Part shown: positions 15,793-25,098 of the stretch, in pieces
Layout: each line of letters begins with the position of its first letter
Numbering within the stretch: the first letter of the stretch is position 1
NCBI GenBank assembly: GCA_964629475.1
Contig: CAZVQW010000028.1
Location: forward strand, 1-28,750
Origin: SMWD01 sp964629475
Lineage (GTDB): Bacteria; Pseudomonadota; Gammaproteobacteria; Steroidobacterales; GCA-2729495
Direction: 5' to 3'
Length of the DNA: 28,750 nucleotides
Notes under the pieces: model-generated
What the model was told of the DNA's origin: nothing
Databases searched by the model: none
The model's input: only the letters and a program-made list of their open reading frames with translations
Made by a program: the position numbers and the translations under genes

Positions 15793-18507
15793 TCATGATC
15801 TGGCCAGGTCGTAATCCGGTGGTCCTGATATCGCCGCGTCTGGTTTGGTCCGGTCGATCTGCAGAGATACCGCGGCAGTTTCGAGTTCTGCTGCGGAAAC
15901 TGAACCGTGCTCGGCCAGTGATGCGAGCGCGGCGTAGGCGATGTATTCGGCGCTAACCTCAAAGTGTGTGCGCAAATCCGGGCGTGATTCGCTGAGGCCG
16001 AAGCCGTCCGTGCCGAGTACAGCGTATGGTCCCGGTACCCAGCGCGCAATACTCAATGGCAGGGCTTTCATGTAATCCGTCGCGGCAACGAATACGCCTT
16101 GCTCGTGCTCAAGCAATTGATAAACGTAGGGGCGAATAGCCGGTTTCTTTGTTTCCCATTCAGGATGCAGCAGGTGCGCGCGCTCGGTGGCGAGCCCTTC
16201 GCGACTGAGTTCGTTATAGCCGGTCACGCTCCAGATATCAGTCGAGACACCGAGCGTTTCGAGCAGCTCCCGCGCTTTCAGGACTTCCGTCATGATCGCG
16301 CCGCTGCCGAACAGGTGAGCCTTTCTGCCGGCTTTGGCCGGTGTGTCCGAGCACGCGAAACGGTACATGCCTTTAATGATGCCTTCGGTGGCATCGTCAG
16401 GCATCGGCGGCATAACGTAGTTTTCGTTGTGAATCGTGATGTAGTAGAAAATCTCTTCCTGCTGCTCATACATGCGCCAGATGCCGTCGCGAATGATGAC
16501 GGCGAGTTCGTAGGCGAATGCCGGGTCGTAACTGAGCAGGTTTGGCACCGTGTTGGCAATTATTTGTGACTGACCGTCTTCGTGCTGCAGGCCTTCGCCG
16601 TTCAGCGTCGTGCGACCTGACGTACCGCCGAGCAGGAAGCCGCGCGAGAGCATGTCGCCGCAGCTCCAGATCATGTCGCCGACGCGCTGGAAGCCGAATA
16701 TCGAATAGAAGATATAAAACGGGATGGTCGGAATGCCGTGTGTCGCGTAGGCCGTTCCGGCTGCGAGAAACGATGCCATGGCACCTGCTTCACAAATGCC
16801 TTCCTGGAGTATTTGCCCATCCTGTGCTTCACGGTACGGCATCAGTGTTTCGGCATCGACCGGCCGGTATTTTTGTTCCTCGGCCGAATAGATTCCGACC
16901 TTGCGGAACAGTGCTTCCATGCCGAAGGTTCGTGCCTCGTCCGGGACGATCGGGACGATGTAGCGGCCGAGTTCCTTGTGGTCGAGCAGCTTGGCCAGCA
17001 TGCGTACGAATGCCATGGTCGTGGAGAGTTCGCGCTCTCCGGAACCGGCAATGTGGTCGCTGAACAGGTCGAGGTCGGGTGTCTTCAGGGCGATGCAGTC
17101 CACGCTGCGAGTGGGCCATGGCCCGCCGAGTTCGGTGCGGCGTTCGTTCATGTAGGTCAGCTCTTTGCTGTCGGCCGGTGGCAGATAGAATTCCGCATTT
17201 TTCGCGGCTTCGTCGCTGATCGGTATGCCGAGCCGGCGCACGGTGTCAATGCGTTCTTCGGCACTCAGGTTTTTTTTCTGATGCACGGCATTCGAGCCTT
17301 CATAGCCCTGCATGCCGAAGCCCTTGAGTGTTTTGATCAGGATGACGGTCGGGCCGGTCTGGTTGCGCGTGGCTTGTTCGAAGGCGGCGTAGATCTTTTT
17401 ATGGTCATGTCCGCCACGGCGGATGCAGCGTACTTCCTCATCCGACAGCACGCGCATGATCTCGGCCAGCCTTTTGCTGTCGCCGACCCAGTGTGCGCGA
17501 ACTTCTTCACCGCTCGATACGGAATACATCTGGTAGTCGCCGTCGACGGCTTTTTCCATGCGCTCCTGGAGCACGCCGTCTTGATCGATTGCGAACATCT
17601 TGTCCCATTCGCCGCTCCAGATGACTTTCAATACATTCCAGCCGGCGCCGCGGTAGCTTCGTTCGAGTTCCTGGATGATTTTTCCATTGCCACGGACCGG
17701 GCCGTCGAGTCGCTGCAAATTGCAGTTCACGACCATGATCAGGTTGTCCAGCTTCTCGCGTGCGGCAATATTGATCGTGCCGAGCACTTCCGGTTCGTCG
17801 GACTCGCCGTCACCAATGAACACCCAGACCTTGCCGCCGTTGTCCGGTTTCAGGCCGCGGCGCTCGAGGTATTTTGCGAAGCGTGCCTGGTAGATCGCGG
17901 TCGGCGTCGACAGCCCCATTGATGCTGACGGCATCTGCCAGAAATCCGGCATATTGCGAGGGTGGGGGTAAGAAGACAGGCCGCCACCGTCCTGCAACTC
18001 GCGGCGAAAGTTTTCGAGCCGCTCGGCGGACAGTCGTCCTTCCACAAATGCGCGCGCATAAACGCCCGGTGCAGAGTGTGCCTGGATGCCGATCAGGTCG
18101 CCGCCATAGTCATCGCTTTTGCGACGAAAGAAATGATTTAGTCCGACTTCCATCATGGTCGCAGAAGATGCGTAAGTGCCGATATGTCCGCCGACGCCGC
18201 TGCCGCTGTCATAGCCGCGCAGAACCATGGCCATGGCATTCCAGCGCAGGATGTTTTCGATGCGTTGCTCGATGTCGATATCGCCCGGGTAAGCGGGCTG
18301 CTGGTGGAGTGGTACGGTGTTGCGGTACGGCGTATTTAGCGGGGCATCGCCGACAAGGACATTTTCATCCGCAAGAAAATCCCTGACTGCCCTGAATACG
18401 GCTTTCGCCCGGTCGGGTCCTTCTGCCTGCAGCAGCGAATCTATCGATTCCAGCCATTCCTGCAGTTCGATATCGTCGCGCGCGATTTCGCTTCGCCGTG
18501 AGACCAT
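15793..18507 (-). CDS. aceE: Pyruvate dehydrogenase E1 component, homodimeric type
   Basis: A 904-residue E1, close to the 887 of E. coli AceE. It decarboxylates pyruvate with ThDP and acetylates the lipoyl groups of E2. Evidence: SYPHPRNMPDFWQMPSASMG, the ThDP motif GDGESDEPE (232-240) with the downstream NCNLQRLDGPVRGNGK, and His409 in GSNAVHQKK, matching the E. coli active-site His407. The C-terminal half shows ILQEGICEAGAM and TSGRTTLNGEGLQHEDG. Start: a GTG at 18525 is possible, but AGGAG (18522-18518, minus strand) lies ten bases before the ATG at 18507, favouring the latter. Neither E2 nor E3 is adjacent, so partners must be encoded elsewhere. It is divergent from a hydroxy-acid dehydrogenase and lies upstream of matB on the same strand. 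Confidence 0.94.
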   Translation of the reverse strand: MVSRRSEIARDDIELQEWLESIDSLLQAEGPDRAKAVFRAVRDFLADENVLVGDAPLNTPYRNTVPLHQQPAYPGDIDIEQRIENILRWNAMAMVLRGYDSGSGVGGHIGTYASSATMMEVGLNHFFRRKSDDYGGDLIGIQAHSAPGVYARAFVEGRLSAERLENFRRELQDGGGLSSYPHPRNMPDFWQMPSASMGLSTPTAIYQARFAKYLERRGLKPDNGGKVWVFIGDGESDEPEVLGTINIAAREKLDNLIMVVNCNLQRLDGPVRGNGKIIQELERSYRGAGWNVLKVIWSGEWDKMFAIDQDGVLQERMEKAVDGDYQMYSVSSGEEVRAHWVGDSKRLAEIMRVLSDEEVRCIRRGGHDHKKIYAAFEQATRNQTGPTVILIKTLKGFGMQGYEGSNAVHQKKNLSAEERIDTVRRLGIPISDEAAKNAEFYLPPADSKELTYMNERRTELGGPWPTRSVDCIALKTPDLDLFSDHIAGSGERELSTTMAFVRMLAKLLDHKELGRYIVPIVPDEARTFGMEALFRKVGIYSAEEQKYRPVDAETLMPYREAQDGQILQEGICEAGAMASFLAAGTAYATHGIPTIPFYIFYSIFGFQRVGDMIWSCGDMLSRGFLLGGTSGRTTLNGEGLQHEDGQSQIIANTVPNLLSYDPAFAYELAVIIRDGIWRMYEQQEEIFYYITIHNENYVMPPMPDDATEGIIKGMYRFACSDTPAKAGRKAHLFGSGAIMTEVLKARELLETLGVSTDIWSVTGYNELSREGLATERAHLLHPEWETKKPAIRPYVYQLLEHEQGVFVAATDYMKALPLSIARWVPGPYAVLGTDGFGLSESRPDLRTHFEVSAEYIAYAALASLAEHGSVSAAELETAAVSLQIDRTKPDAAISGPPDYDLARS

Positions 18508-18730
18508 TGAGCGTTGACTCCTCACATTTAGAATTATTCGCCACGACCGGTCAGGTCGGTGGTCCGGGTCGACAGGATCGCGGCAAGGTTGTAGTTTTGA
18601 GAATATGTGGTCGGTTTTCTAGTCGGTGAATTATAGCGCAATGTGTCACATCAGGTAGAGAACTCACGTAAGTAGATATCAGTATATATATGAAAGTATT
18701 TGTTATTTTGTCTGTAACAACCCGAAATTC
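18508..18730. promoter_or_regulatory. Divergent intergenic region between aceE and the FMN dehydrogenase gene
   Basis: This 223-base gap must hold the promoters of both divergent genes. The half near the plus-strand gene is AT-rich (around 18670-18715) and includes an 11-base palindrome ATGTGTCACAT at 18641-18651. The half near aceE has several GGTC/GACC copies (18545-18572). I cannot assign -10/-35 boxes or a named operator with confidence. Confidence 0.4.
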
Positions 18731-19936
18731 ATGACTTCGGCTGCACGCCTGGATGCCCGGCGCCGACTCTTGCGGTTTATGCTGCAATCGCCGCTGATCG
18801 CATCGGGTGCTTCGCTGGCATCGATGTGGCCGAAGGAAGGATGGGCCCGGCCCGAACTCGCTGTCGCAGACTCGGCGCGCCGTACCCTCGATGTCTTCCA
18901 GATGAAGGCTGCGGCCAGAACCGCGCTGGATATGAGCGCCTGGCACTTCATCGTCAATGGCGCCGACGACGGCAAAACAATGGCCGAAAACCGGCGCATC
19001 TTCGATGACTGGCAGATCCGCGTCCGGCGTCTCGTCGATATCAGCAAGATCGATATGTCCGTCGAAGTACTCGGCGAATCGCTGAGTTCACCTATCATCC
19101 TGGCGCCGGTCGGCGGTCAGCAAATACTGCATGAGACCGGTGAAATCGGTACGGTGCGAGGTGCACGCCGGCACCTGATGATTTGCTCGACAGCTTCGAG
19201 TTTCAGTATCGAGGAAATTGCTGCGGCGGCGTCAGGGCCGCTGTGGTTTCAGCTCTATGCGAGCAAGCACAAACCCTTCATGAAGGCTTTGATTGCGAAC
19301 GCCGAACGAGCAGGCTGTCGTGTACTCGTGTTAACGATTGATGCACCGACAATAGGCAACCGGGAGGCCGAACGTTGGTTCCGTGCCGCAGAATCCGGAT
19401 CTGATTCGCGATCCAAAGCGCAATCCGGTGCGAGGATGCGCATGGGTAATTACGAGAATTACACAGGCAAGAAAAATATCGGCGATCCGACCATTACGTG
19501 GGATATCGTCAACTGGTTGCGTGCCAATACGACGATGAAAATCGTTTTAAAGGGTGTCGTGACCCGCGAAGATGCACGCCTGTGCCGCAAATATGGGGTC
19601 GACGGCATCATCGTATCGAATCACGGTGGCCGGCAGGAGGAAAGTAATCGCGCAACTCTGGATTGCCTGCCCGAGGTTATCGATGCCATCGATGATGAGA
19701 TGCCGGTGTTGATCGATGGTGGCTTTCGGCGCGGTACGGATATTTTCAAGGCGCTAGGGCTTGGTGCCCGGGCAGTCTGTGTCGGGCGACCACCGATGTG
19801 GGGATTGGGGGCGTTTGGCGAGGAGGGTGTTGAGCGGGTTATGTCGATTTTGCGGGGTGAGCTATTGCGGATTATGAAGTTTGCCGGGACGAAGAGTGTT
19901 GGGGAGATTGGGGTGGGGTATTTGCAGCGGCGTTGA
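18731..19936 (+). CDS. FMN-dependent alpha-hydroxy-acid dehydrogenase/oxidase with Tat-like N-terminus
   Basis: A 401-residue enzyme of the glycolate oxidase/L-lactate dehydrogenase family, which oxidises L-2-hydroxy acids to 2-oxo acids. Key residues are present: Tyr176 (WFQLYAS), Asp204 (TIDAPT), Lys274 (VLKGV), and the catalytic pair His298/Arg301 in SNHGGRQ, followed by the FMN phosphate loop DGGFRRGTD and GARAVCVGRPP. The N-terminus (R10-R11-R12-L-L-R-F-M-L, then a Ser/Ala/Leu stretch to about residue 32) resembles a Tat signal or membrane anchor, which many relatives lack. No ribosome binding site is clear before the ATG at 18731. It is divergent from aceE, so hydroxy-acid oxidation could feed pyruvate to E1, but the substrate (lactate, glycolate, mandelate or another) is not shown. 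Confidence 0.9.
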   Translation: MTSAARLDARRRLLRFMLQSPLIASGASLASMWPKEGWARPELAVADSARRTLDVFQMKAAARTALDMSAWHFIVNGADDGKTMAENRRIFDDWQIRVRRLVDISKIDMSVEVLGESLSSPIILAPVGGQQILHETGEIGTVRGARRHLMICSTASSFSIEEIAAAASGPLWFQLYASKHKPFMKALIANAERAGCRVLVLTIDAPTIGNREAERWFRAAESGSDSRSKAQSGARMRMGNYENYTGKKNIGDPTITWDIVNWLRANTTMKIVLKGVVTREDARLCRKYGVDGIIVSNHGGRQEESNRATLDCLPEVIDAIDDEMPVLIDGGFRRGTDIFKALGLGARAVCVGRPPMWGLGAFGEEGVERVMSILRGELLRIMKFAGTKSVGEIGVGYLQRR

Positions 19937-19948
19937 ATAGGGTAGATT

Positions 19949-21574
19949 TTAGTCGGGCGACTCCGGATCCAGCACCGTATCGGTGGCCTGGTCGTCGGGG
20001 ATCGTGTCGGGATAATCGAGGTTGTAGTGCAGGCCGCGGCTTTCGTGTCGGCTCAGTGCGCTGTGGATGGTGAGTCGGGCGATGAGCGCCAGGTTGCGCA
20101 GTTCGATCAGGTCGTTGGTCACTTTGAAGTTGCCGTAGTATTCGTCGATCTCACCCAGCAGGAGTTCGACGCGGTGCAGGGCGCGTTGCAGACGTTTGTT
20201 GGTTCTGACGATGCCGACATAGTCCCACATGAAGCGGCGCAGTTCGTCCCAGTTATGCGAGACGACGATTTGTTCATCCGGGTCGGTGACTCTGCTTTCA
20301 TCCCAGTCGGGGAGTGGGATTCGGCCGGGGCGTGTCGTGTCGAGTTCGGTCAGGATGTGCTTGTGTGCGGCGGCCGCAAATACGGTGCATTCGAGTAGTG
20401 AGTTGCTGGCCAGTCGGTTGGCACCGTGCAGGCCGGTGCAGGTGCATTCACCGATTGCATACAGGCCGGGGACGTCTGTCGCTGCGGTCAGATCCGTCAC
20501 GACGCCGCCACATGTGTAATGAGCGGCCGGCACGACCGGGATCGGGTCACGCGTTATATCGACGCCATACTCGAGGCAGTTACGTGTGATATTTGGAAAC
20601 AATTGCAGGATTTGTTCTGCGGGCTTGTGGCTGATGTCGAGGAAAACGTTGTCGTAGCCGCCACGCTTCATTTCGTAGTCAATCGCTCGCGCAACGATAT
20701 CGCGCGGTGCGAGTTCCGCGCGTTCATCATGGGCCGGCATGAACCGTGTGCCGTCCGGCAACAACAGGCGGCCGCCTTCGCCGCGTACGGCTTCGGAAAT
20801 CAGGACCGATTTGGCGTGCGGGTGATACAGGCAGGTGGGGTGGAACTGCACAAACTCGAGGTTCGCAACCCGGCAGCCGGCACGCCATGCCATCGCAATA
20901 CCATCGCCGGTTGCCGTGTCCATGTTGGTGGTATACAGGTAGACCTTCGATGCACCACCGGTTGCGAGTACGACGATATCGGCTGACAACGTCCCTATAT
21001 GGTTCGTCTCCAGGTCGAGCGCGTAGGCGCCCGCGCAACGATTTTGTTCGTTCGGGGCGAGTTTCCCGGTTGTGATCAGGTCGATGACAATCTTGTTGGT
21101 CAGCACGTCGATGTTCGGGTGCAGGGCAACCTGTTGTTGCAGCGCCGCCATGATTGCATTGCCCGTGGCGTCGGCAGCATGGACTACCCGGCGTTCGCTG
21201 TGGCCACCTTCTCGAGTCAGATGCAAAGCATTGCTATTAACCTGGCTATTGCCCCGATCCGAGCGTGTAAATACGACACCGTGATCGAGGAGCCACTGTA
21301 TGCATTCGGGGCCTCGCTCGACTACAAAGTCCACGGTCTCACGGTCGCACAGGCCTGCTCCGGCCTCGAGTGTGTCATCCGCGTGAGCTTCGATTGTGTC
21401 ACTCGGGCCAATCGCGGCGGCGATGCCGCCTTGTGCCCAGTTGCTCGAACTGTCGGTCAGCGGGCCTTTTGCAACGATGCTGACTGTGCGGCCCGATTCG
21501 GCTAATCGCAGGGCGAGCGAAATACCGGCCAGACCGGCACCGATAATGAGTACTTCGCAATCTGATTTTGACAT
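19949..21574 (-). CDS. nadB: L-aspartate oxidase
   Basis: A 541-residue FAD enzyme that oxidises L-aspartate to iminoaspartate, the first step of NAD synthesis. Evidence: the dinucleotide motif GAGLAG (12-17), DSSSNWAQGGIAAA, the HPTCLYHP segment, AAHYTCGGVVTDL and IGECTCTGLHGANRLASNSLLE, all typical of NadB and related to the fumarate reductase flavoproteins. Its ATG shares one base with the nadA stop (TGATG), so translation is coupled. It ends 12 bases from the convergent hydroxy-acid dehydrogenase gene, without a clear terminator. Confidence 0.96.
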   Translation of the reverse strand: MSKSDCEVLIIGAGLAGISLALRLAESGRTVSIVAKGPLTDSSSNWAQGGIAAAIGPSDTIEAHADDTLEAGAGLCDRETVDFVVERGPECIQWLLDHGVVFTRSDRGNSQVNSNALHLTREGGHSERRVVHAADATGNAIMAALQQQVALHPNIDVLTNKIVIDLITTGKLAPNEQNRCAGAYALDLETNHIGTLSADIVVLATGGASKVYLYTTNMDTATGDGIAMAWRAGCRVANLEFVQFHPTCLYHPHAKSVLISEAVRGEGGRLLLPDGTRFMPAHDERAELAPRDIVARAIDYEMKRGGYDNVFLDISHKPAEQILQLFPNITRNCLEYGVDITRDPIPVVPAAHYTCGGVVTDLTAATDVPGLYAIGECTCTGLHGANRLASNSLLECTVFAAAAHKHILTELDTTRPGRIPLPDWDESRVTDPDEQIVVSHNWDELRRFMWDYVGIVRTNKRLQRALHRVELLLGEIDEYYGNFKVTNDLIELRNLALIARLTIHSALSRHESRGLHYNLDYPDTIPDDQATDTVLDPESPD

Positions 21575-22590
21575 CAGACGGCCAGCATTCTCTCCAGGGA
21601 CAGGCGTGCCCGCTCGACCGTCTCTGCATCGATCTCAATTTTCGGCGTCAGTGTTTGCAATGAATGCAGAATTTTCGGCAGTGTGATGCGCTTCATATAC
21701 GGACAAAGATTGCACGGGCGGATAAATTCGACATCCGGATACTCGACGGCGACGTTATCGCTCATCGAGCATTCGGTCACCAGCACAACCTGTTTCGGCT
21801 GCTCTGTACCGACGTGTTCAATCATGCCGGATGTCGAGCCGACGAAATCAGCTTCCGCCAGGACATCGGGTGGGCATTCGGGGTGCGCCATGATGTGGAT
21901 GCCCGGGTAATCCTTGCGGTAGCCGCGCAATTCGTCCGGTGTAAAGCGTTCGTGTACCTCACAGGCGCCTTCCCAGAGGATAATTTCGACATCGGTCTGC
22001 TCGGCCACGTAACGGCCGAGGTAGCCGTCCGGCACGAAGATGACCCGCTCGGTATTCAGTGATTCGACAATTTTCACCGCATTTCCCGATGTGCAGCAGA
22101 TATCCGCTTCGGCACGGACATCGGCATATGCATTGACATACGTAACGACCGGGACGCCCGGGTACTGTTCCCTGAGCCGTCGCACATCTGCGCCCGTAAT
22201 CGAGGCCGCCAAAGAACACCCCGCTTCCATGTCCGGCAGTAAAACGGTCTTGTCCGGACTCAGGATCTTGGCGGTTTCAGCCATGAACCTGACGCCGCAC
22301 ATGACAATGACATCCGCATCGACCTCGGCGCCTTTCTGTGCCAGCGCCAGTGAATCGCCCGTAATATCGCCGACGCCGTAGAAAATTTCCGGAGTCTGGT
22401 AGTTGTGCGCCAGGATCGTTGCATTGCGGATTGCTTTTTGTTCGTTGATTGCCGCAATCAGTGGGGCGTGGATCTGCCACTCAACGTCCGGCATGACGTG
22501 TTTGACGCGTTCAAAGATGGGGCGAGTCAGGCGTTCAACTTCAGGCGTAAATTCAAGAGTTGCTGTATCGGTGATCGTTTGGTCTTGCAT
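21574..22590 (-). CDS. nadA: Quinolinate synthase
   Basis: A 338-residue 4Fe-4S enzyme that condenses iminoaspartate with dihydroxyacetone phosphate to quinolinate. The cluster cysteines expected for the family are Cys125 (EAGCSLA), Cys210 (EGACEVH) and one of Cys293/Cys296 (CNLCPYM). GVRFMAETAKILSP, LGRYVAEQT and FVGSTSGM are signature stretches. I prefer the ATG at 22590. A GTG at 22629 would add 13 residues; neither start has a convincing ribosome binding site, so the boundary is uncertain. It forms a two-gene operon with nadB; nadC is not in the window. Confidence 0.94.
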   Translation of the reverse strand: MQDQTITDTATLEFTPEVERLTRPIFERVKHVMPDVEWQIHAPLIAAINEQKAIRNATILAHNYQTPEIFYGVGDITGDSLALAQKGAEVDADVIVMCGVRFMAETAKILSPDKTVLLPDMEAGCSLAASITGADVRRLREQYPGVPVVTYVNAYADVRAEADICCTSGNAVKIVESLNTERVIFVPDGYLGRYVAEQTDVEIILWEGACEVHERFTPDELRGYRKDYPGIHIMAHPECPPDVLAEADFVGSTSGMIEHVGTEQPKQVVLVTECSMSDNVAVEYPDVEFIRPCNLCPYMKRITLPKILHSLQTLTPKIEIDAETVERARLSLERMLAV

Positions 22591-22734
22591 GATTTGCGGC
22601 CATCGGGCCAATTTGTTGATGAATTCCACAAGTATAAATATCTGCGCACCGAATGGACACGCTTTGCGGTGAACCGGTGCAAGCGAATCGCATGCTGACG
22701 AAGTTGTTGCGGATCTTCCTCTGAGCGCGGGCTA

Positions 22735-22753
22735 CTGACCGCTGGGCGGTTAG
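22735..22753. other. Short hairpin in the nadA/EAL-gene divergent gap
   Basis: CTGACCGC and GCGGTTAG pair around TGG (eight pairs, one of them G-T). It is followed by a GC-rich stretch containing GGCCAGGCC. The 296-base gap 22591-22886 otherwise holds no gene I can support. It should contain the divergent promoters; the hairpin could be a leader structure or nothing. Confidence 0.35.
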
Positions 22754-22886
22754 CGCCGGCCAGGCCGCCCTGAAATTTGTTAACGAAAGAAGGCCCGGAT
22801 TTGGGAATTGGGATCAGAATCACAGCTATTTCGCAGGTTTGCAAGCAAGATGTCGAAGTCTCCAAGACCCGGATTTTTTTTGCACG

Positions 22887-25076
22887 ATGGATAATGGCTT
22901 CGATAAAACTCGGATATTCAATGAATATACAGTCATTCTGCGGGCGTTATTGCCCGGATTTCTGGGCTTTTATTGTTACGATCGCAGCGGCGGCATGTTC
23001 TTCGAACAGTCGGAAGGCGAGGGCATCGATTGCTCTCCGGCATATGCTGAAGCACTGAAAATTATCCTGACCGATCCCTGCTCTGACCAGGCGGCCGAAT
23101 GCGGTCGTATCGATCTCGATAGCGTCGTTGCCTATGTCGTCCCGTTTGAGGGCGGCAAGAAACGAGTGCTTGGTGCTTTCTCGGTACTCGTACAAGCCGA
23201 CCATGCATTGGAATATGCTCAGATAGTCGAGTTGATCAGCCCTGTGGGTCGTAATCTGCAGAGAGAACTGAGCCTGTGCCACCGGCTCATGATTGCCTAT
23301 CAGAAGCTGAGCGTCCGGTCCGCTGAGGAAAACCTGCTGCACCAGGTCGAAAAACTGGTTCACCAGCACCGGGACAGTGATAAGACATTGAGTCATATCC
23401 TGTTGTTATGCCGCAAGTTCCTCGGTATCAACGGTGTTGCGCTGATGGTGCCGGACAAGCATATCAGGTTCTTCGAAGGCGAAGCCCGGAAACCGGCCGA
23501 GCTACGATTGTTGTTGAGTGAGATGATCGATGCCGGATCCGCGGAGTCGGGATTTCGTACGAATGATGTTCTGGACGATGTCGTCAACAGCAAAGAGATG
23601 AACCTGCTTGCCGTGCCGATTCGCCACAATTATTCCGATTTGATCGGCATCATCGTATTTTCCGGGTGGGAAGAATCCAATTTCAGCATGCGCCGGCGAC
23701 GCAGAATCGGACGTTACATTGCAGCACAAATACAGGATGTAATCGCTCGCGATTACGACCAGTTGACCGGACTGATGAGCTGGCATTTGTTCGAAAGAAA
23801 TCTTGTGACGATGTGCCGGGGTGCCGACGCTGAACCGGCGCAAAATGACGATAAATTTGCATTGTGTTTCGATGTCGACCGATTGCATGTGGTCAATGAA
23901 AATCTCGGCTCCAAAAAAGGCGATGAAATGCTTGTGGCATTTGCGGGACTGCTACACCAGCATTTCGGTAAACAGATTGTCACGCGCATCGCGAGCGATA
24001 GTTTTGCAGCGGTCATGGTCGGTACGGACATGGATGGGGCTCGTGCGGCGGCCGAAGAGATTCTTAGTGCATTCGGCGTAATGGAATTTGTGCACGGTGA
24101 AAAGAAGGAGCGGGCGTCTGTCAGTATCGGTGTCGGCCCGGTAAACAATGGGGCGACTACCGCCAATGCGGCACTGGTGCCGGCCCAGGTCGCGTGCAAA
24201 GCGGCCAAAGACCGCGGGCGTGGGCGCGTCGAGTGTTATGAGGAGGATGACAAGAGCATCATCCAGCGTATGGATGATATTCAGCTCGTTGGCGATATTC
24301 GCACTGCAATCGAGAGTGGCAGGGTGACTGTATTAGCTCAGCCGATCGTGCCGCTGGGCAGGAACGAGGATGTAAAATATTTTGAAGCACTCGTTCGCCT
24401 GCTTGATTCATCAGGTCGGCAGATTCTGCCCGCCAAGTTTTTCTCAGCCGCTGAGCGCTACCAGTTGATGGTAGAACTCGATCGCCTGGTTGTCAGCGAA
24501 ACACTGAAACTGCTGGCACGTCATCGCAAAGACTTTCCCGATGTGCCACTGAGAATTGCAATCAACCTGTCCGGGCAGAGTTTAGGTAACGAAAGCTTTC
24601 TTCCTTTCGTTCAGGATGAAATCAAAAAGTATCAGGTGCCACCGGAATGTCTGTGTTTCGAGATTACTGAAACTGTGGCAGTTGCAAACCTGCAGCGTGC
24701 GCAGACATTCATGCATACGTTGAACAAGCTGGGTTGTTTCTTCTCGCTCGACGATTTCGGCACCGGTCTGAGTTCATTTGCCTATCTGAAGTTGTTCCCT
24801 GTCAGTACGCTGAAGATAGACGGCAGTTTCGTGCGTGACCTCACAACAAATGTTGTGTCTCAATCCGTCGTTGCGGCGATCTCGGAAGTTGCGCGGGTCA
24901 TGGAACTTGAAACCGTGGCTGAGTGTGTGCCTGATGAGGAAGCCCTGGAACTGCTGCGTGACATCGGCGTGACCTACGGTCAGGGGTTTTTACTCGGTGA
25001 GCCGCAACCCCTGGTGGAAGCGCTCGACAGTGCTGCTGTATCGGCTGCCACTAATCAAAGGCAGATCACAGCCTGA
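22887..25076 (+). CDS. GAF-GGDEF-EAL protein, predicted c-di-GMP phosphodiesterase
   Basis: A 729-residue cytosolic signalling protein with no membrane segments visible. A unique N-terminal region is followed by a GAF-like domain (about 160-285), a GGDEF domain (about 290-455) and an EAL domain (about 480-725). In the GGDEF domain the active-site loop reads ASDSF (369-373), so cyclase activity is unlikely, though GTP binding could still regulate it. The EAL domain looks complete: EALVR (500-504), INLSGQS, FEITET (591-596), DDFGTG (622-627), Lys643 in LKIDGSF, Glu679 in TVAEC and Gln699 before GFLLGEP. It should therefore hydrolyse c-di-GMP to pGpG. Start: upstream in-frame TTG at 22839 is possible; the ATG at 22887 is the first ATG. 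No clear ribosome binding site precedes either. It converges on the methyltransferase gene. Confidence 0.9.
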   Translation: MDNGFDKTRIFNEYTVILRALLPGFLGFYCYDRSGGMFFEQSEGEGIDCSPAYAEALKIILTDPCSDQAAECGRIDLDSVVAYVVPFEGGKKRVLGAFSVLVQADHALEYAQIVELISPVGRNLQRELSLCHRLMIAYQKLSVRSAEENLLHQVEKLVHQHRDSDKTLSHILLLCRKFLGINGVALMVPDKHIRFFEGEARKPAELRLLLSEMIDAGSAESGFRTNDVLDDVVNSKEMNLLAVPIRHNYSDLIGIIVFSGWEESNFSMRRRRRIGRYIAAQIQDVIARDYDQLTGLMSWHLFERNLVTMCRGADAEPAQNDDKFALCFDVDRLHVVNENLGSKKGDEMLVAFAGLLHQHFGKQIVTRIASDSFAAVMVGTDMDGARAAAEEILSAFGVMEFVHGEKKERASVSIGVGPVNNGATTANAALVPAQVACKAAKDRGRGRVECYEEDDKSIIQRMDDIQLVGDIRTAIESGRVTVLAQPIVPLGRNEDVKYFEALVRLLDSSGRQILPAKFFSAAERYQLMVELDRLVVSETLKLLARHRKDFPDVPLRIAINLSGQSLGNESFLPFVQDEIKKYQVPPECLCFEITETVAVANLQRAQTFMHTLNKLGCFFSLDDFGTGLSSFAYLKLFPVSTLKIDGSFVRDLTTNVVSQSVVAAISEVARVMELETVAECVPDEEALELLRDIGVTYGQGFLLGEPQPLVEALDSAAVSAATNQRQITA

Positions 25077-25098
25077 ATCCAATCCATCCCGGCTTTCT

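Noticed and set aside
15693..16049. N-terminal extension of MatB through the REP element
   Set aside because: The extension translates REP DNA and the end of aceE; the conserved family start is at 15692.
16738..17922. Long plus-strand reading frame (394 codons) opposite aceE
   Set aside because: It lies wholly inside aceE, whose protein is strongly conserved; the antisense translation shows no known domain and is a typical codon-bias shadow.
22591..22886. Possible tRNA or small gene between nadA and the EAL gene
   Set aside because: GC-rich hairpins are present, but no cloverleaf, TTCGA-type T-loop or supported small ORF.
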